This document shows positions 4,558 to 5,930 of a DNA stretch of 5,930 nt, one piece after another. A program made the translations under genes and the position numbers. This DNA comes from an uncultured Flavobacteriales bacterium (GTDB taxonomy: Bacteria > Bacteroidota > Bacteroidia > Flavobacteriales_D > Sanyastnellaceae). The notes below the pieces were generated by a model. The model was given only the letters and a program-made list of their open reading frames with translations. It was not told where the DNA came from and made no database searches. The stretch covers positions 1-5,930 of the forward strand of contig CALACF010000502.1 of the NCBI GenBank assembly GCA_937890245.1. The letters run 5' to 3'. The first letter of the stretch is position 1. Each line of letters opens with the position of its first letter.

Positions 4558-4597
4558 TGTAAACAAAAAATGTATACGAAAATCTCTACCCGTGCTA
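4558..4597 (-). promoter_or_regulatory. Leftward promoter/operator with two tandem 13-bp motifs
   Basis: Plus-strand TGTAAACAAAAAA (4558-4570) is followed immediately by TGTATACGAAAAT (4571-4583). On the minus strand this gives TATACA at 4576-4571, with a poor -35-like TAGCAC at 4597-4592 and the same 15-base spacing seen at the other two sites. The leader to the ATG at 4524 is roughly 40-50 bases. The 13-bp head-to-tail repeat suggests cooperative binding of a regulator, or a promoter plus an operator copy. Confidence 0.5.
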
Positions 4598-4942
4598 GAA
4601 TGCCTTTTCGATGTCAGCAGTCCACCGGCCCCACACTGCCTTGTCGCCGTGCTTGCCGATTACCGTTCCGTTGGGGATGTTGTGCAGGCCGTAGAGGATC
4701 AGACCGAACTTGTCCGTCTGGATGGTGGTCCGCTCCCGTGACCCACTCCACTCAGAGAAGGTCCGCACAGGCTCGCACTTGGCCACGATCCCGGTGGCTA
4801 GTCTGCCCTCGTTGAACAGCTTGAGGACAGAATCAGTGCGCTTCTCCTCTGCCTTGACGTGCGTCTTGTGTGCGTCGCTGACGAGGAAAGGAAGCATTGC
4901 CACCACCACGAAGAATGCTATCACTGGAAACGCTTCTCTCAT
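4595..4942 (-). CDS. Small membrane-anchored or exported protein
   Basis: A 115-aa protein. Residues 4-22 (AFPVIAFFVVVAMLPFLVS) form one hydrophobic segment, either an uncleaved N-terminal anchor or a signal peptide. After it comes a basic, helical linker (KTHVKAEEKRTDSVLKLFNEG). The remaining 65 residues look like a compact beta domain (ATGIVAKCEP, TDKFGLILYG, GTVIGKHGDKAVWG). The ATG at 4942 overlaps the upstream stop and has GGAGG 5 bases before the spacer end, which decides it over longer starts. A single-pass cell-envelope protein in a phage operon could act on the host surface or membrane, but no family is recognised. Confidence 0.75.
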   Translation of the reverse strand: MREAFPVIAFFVVVAMLPFLVSDAHKTHVKAEEKRTDSVLKLFNEGRLATGIVAKCEPVRTFSEWSGSRERTTIQTDKFGLILYGLHNIPNGTVIGKHGDKAVWGRWTADIEKAF

Positions 4943-5133
4943 GATCCCCTCCGTGGCAGGCTTCCACCGGTACGCTTGAGTTCGCTGGCCACGTGGCAGT
5001 CCTCGCACTCGAACTTGCGCGCAACGTCGGCCACCTCTATCAGATACGAGCCTCTCCAGTCGACCAAGGCGCCGCCGCAGTGGGGACAGGTGGCGTTGAC
5101 TGTGACCACGATGAAATGGGCTTTCTTAGGCAT
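4939..5133 (-). CDS. Zinc-ribbon small protein
   Basis: A 64-aa protein with two CxxC knuckles, CPHCGG at 16-21 and CEDC at 43-46, separated by a strand (SYLIEVADV). This is the rubredoxin-like or zinc-ribbon plan, usually a structural zinc site that contacts nucleic acid or protein. The C-terminus is basic (ELKRTGGSLPRRGS). The ATG at 5133 overlaps the upstream stop by 8 bases and has GGAGG 6 bases upstream. Its exact function is unknown. Confidence 0.75.
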   Translation of the reverse strand: MPKKAHFIVVTVNATCPHCGGALVDWRGSYLIEVADVARKFECEDCHVASELKRTGGSLPRRGS

Positions 5134-5653
5134 CCTCACCCTCCCCATCGTCCAGCTCTGGCACCAGCTCGCGAACAGCCTCAGCCAGCTCCTTGAGTGT
5201 GAGCACCTGGAGCGTGAGGATCTCAACCCACGCGTCGACGTTGTCCGCGCCGATGCCCCTGACATGAGGATGTAGTAGGAAGGCGCGTAGATCATGCTTG
5301 ACCAGGGAAAGGGAGGTCGTCCTGGCTTCAGCGTCGTGCCTCCTGTCGGTATGCACGGGGACGGTGTTGTAATCGCGGTATCGGAGGGCGACTTTGTCCC
5401 TGGCCCCCTGCCTGGCGTTGGGATCGGCACTGAGAGTGACCCATCCATCGCCTACGCCTCCTGGGACGGTTACGCGGAACTTCACGGAGATGCCCGCCAT
5501 CCGGTCCAGAACAGCGTGCAGGTCAGCCGGGGGTACGTCGGCCGATAGTTCTACAGCTGCGTCTTTTGTGCTTGACTTAACGGCTTCTTCTCCCCCACGT
5601 AGTGGGGGAGAAGAAGGAACCTTCCAAGTCTGAGTGCCCCTGGTACCCCTCAC
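5126..5653 (-). CDS. 175-aa protein with hairpin-containing N-terminus, unknown
   Basis: The longest gene here, 175 aa. The GTG at 5653 is favoured over the GTG at 5674 because it overlaps the upstream stop (GTGA) and has GGAGG 7 bases before it. Residues 1-38 are low-complexity and variable-looking, and contain the product of a perfect 33-base palindrome (about residues 13-24, SSPPLRGGEE). Residues 40-115 look beta-rich (ISVKFRVTVPGG, GWVTLSAD, KVALRYRDYNTVPV), and the C-terminus is helical (WVEILTLQVLTLKELAEAV) with an acidic tail. No motif links it to a known family. Confidence 0.7.
   Translation of the reverse strand: MRGTRGTQTWKVPSSPPLRGGEEAVKSSTKDAAVELSADVPPADLHAVLDRMAGISVKFRVTVPGGVGDGWVTLSADPNARQGARDKVALRYRDYNTVPVHTDRRHDAEARTTSLSLVKHDLRAFLLHPHVRGIGADNVDAWVEILTLQVLTLKELAEAVRELVPELDDGEGEDA
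5584..5616. repeat. Perfect 15-bp palindrome inside a CDS
   Basis: CTTCTTCTCCCCCAC (5584-5598) and its exact complement (5602-5616) flank a 3-base loop, for 33 bases in all, a multiple of three. It lies 37 bases inside the 175-aa gene and stays in frame. The RNA hairpin would be very stable on either strand. No T-run follows, so it is not a standard terminator. It looks like a small palindromic element inserted in a coding region, or an RNA control element near the start codon. Confidence 0.9.
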
Positions 5654-5930
5654 TTTCCTCCCTCCGTTCCGCACGAGGGGCGGCTGACGGCGTTAGCGTC
5701 AGGGCACCCATCAGGACATCTGCACTCGCACAGCACACCATCCAGCTCCTGCTCGAACCACCCCGAGTCGTGGCAGATGTAGCACGGCTCCTTGACATCG
5801 GTTGGATCGGGCTCAAGCACGGACCACAGCTCGGTCTCGCCTTCCAGAGGCTCGTCGACAAACTGCTCCTTGTGCTTGCGGATGGCGGCGAGAAGCTCCT
5901 CCTCGCGAGGGGTGGGCAGCTTCGGGGCCG
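5650..5930 (-). CDS. Cys-rich protein, N-terminus outside window
   Basis: The last 92 codons of a gene that enters from the right edge. The first part is a charged helix (PREEELLAAIRKHKEQFVDE) followed by an acidic linker. A cysteine cluster follows: CYIC at visible residues 49-52, then CECRCPDGC at 67-75, and a last cysteine at 86. The pattern resembles a zinc ribbon or a DnaJ-type CxxCxG knuckle in a partial form. The frame is supported by the GTGA overlap of its stop with the next start. Without the N-terminus no family can be assigned. Confidence 0.7.
   Translation of the reverse strand, partial: APKLPTPREEELLAAIRKHKEQFVDEPLEGETELWSVLEPDPTDVKEPCYICHDSGWFEQELDGVLCECRCPDGCPDANAVSRPSCGTEGGK

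Noticed and set aside
5577..5861. Minus-strand frame of 94 codons overlapping the right-edge genes
   Set aside because: It competes with two frames that share a GTGA overlap and a strong ribosome site; its S/R-rich product looks like a shadow.

Overview
The window looks like part of an accessory or early region of a tailed-phage or prophage-like genome. It holds about 18 small genes of roughly 55-175 codons, all on the minus strand and all transcribed leftwards. Most are chained by 4-nt ATGA/GTGA stop-start overlaps or by short overlaps and gaps. Several match small protein families common in phages: a YTPxPW / 'NAxLMxNAPE' protein, an 'RGWGYLTG' protein, an 'MPYE...VQLAWEAW' protein, a DUF6011-type zinc finger, a Lar-like PCPFCG protein and an isolated SEC-C zinc motif. 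No structural, replication, integrase or lysis gene is visible. The host cannot be fixed: strong GGAGG ribosome sites and about 60% GC indicate a bacterial host, and the central genes resemble families I associate with proteobacterial phages. All long plus-strand open frames lie antisense to these genes and look like shadows.

Layout in the direction of transcription (right to left). (1) 5930-4595: a 5'-truncated Cys-rich protein, a 175-aa unknown with a perfect hairpin in its coding sequence, a zinc-ribbon protein and a small membrane-anchored protein, all overlapping. (2) 4594-4525: an AT-rich promoter-like gap with two tandem copies of a TGTAWACRAAA motif. (3) 4524-3667: four overlapping small genes, including a 56-aa gene (4058-3888) that is easily missed. 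(4) 3650-3587: a long imperfect hairpin, perhaps a terminator. (5) 3577-2265: a lower-GC block (roughly 52% against roughly 60% by counting sample lines) with five or six small genes. One is frameshifted at its start and one is an uncertain out-of-frame small ORF. (6) 2263-2231: a second copy of the TGTATAC motif with a recognisable -35 box, very close to the next start codon. (7) 2225-99: the DUF6011-type gene followed by six small genes, ending with the SEC-C mini-protein. (8) 98-1: no gene; a dyad, a third TGTATAC motif, and a CGTTGT hexanucleotide repeated nine times that runs off the left edge.

The genes appear to form three or four leftward operons driven from the AT-rich motif sites, and a fourth operon probably begins just left of the window. 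At least six of the proteins carry paired-cysteine, zinc-binding-type clusters. No known defence or counter-defence system can be assigned beyond the tentative Lar-like (restriction-alleviation family) gene. The best candidates for new biology are the shared promoter/operator motif, the hexamer repeat placed where a leader RNA would begin, and the frameshifted gene behind the Lar-like gene.
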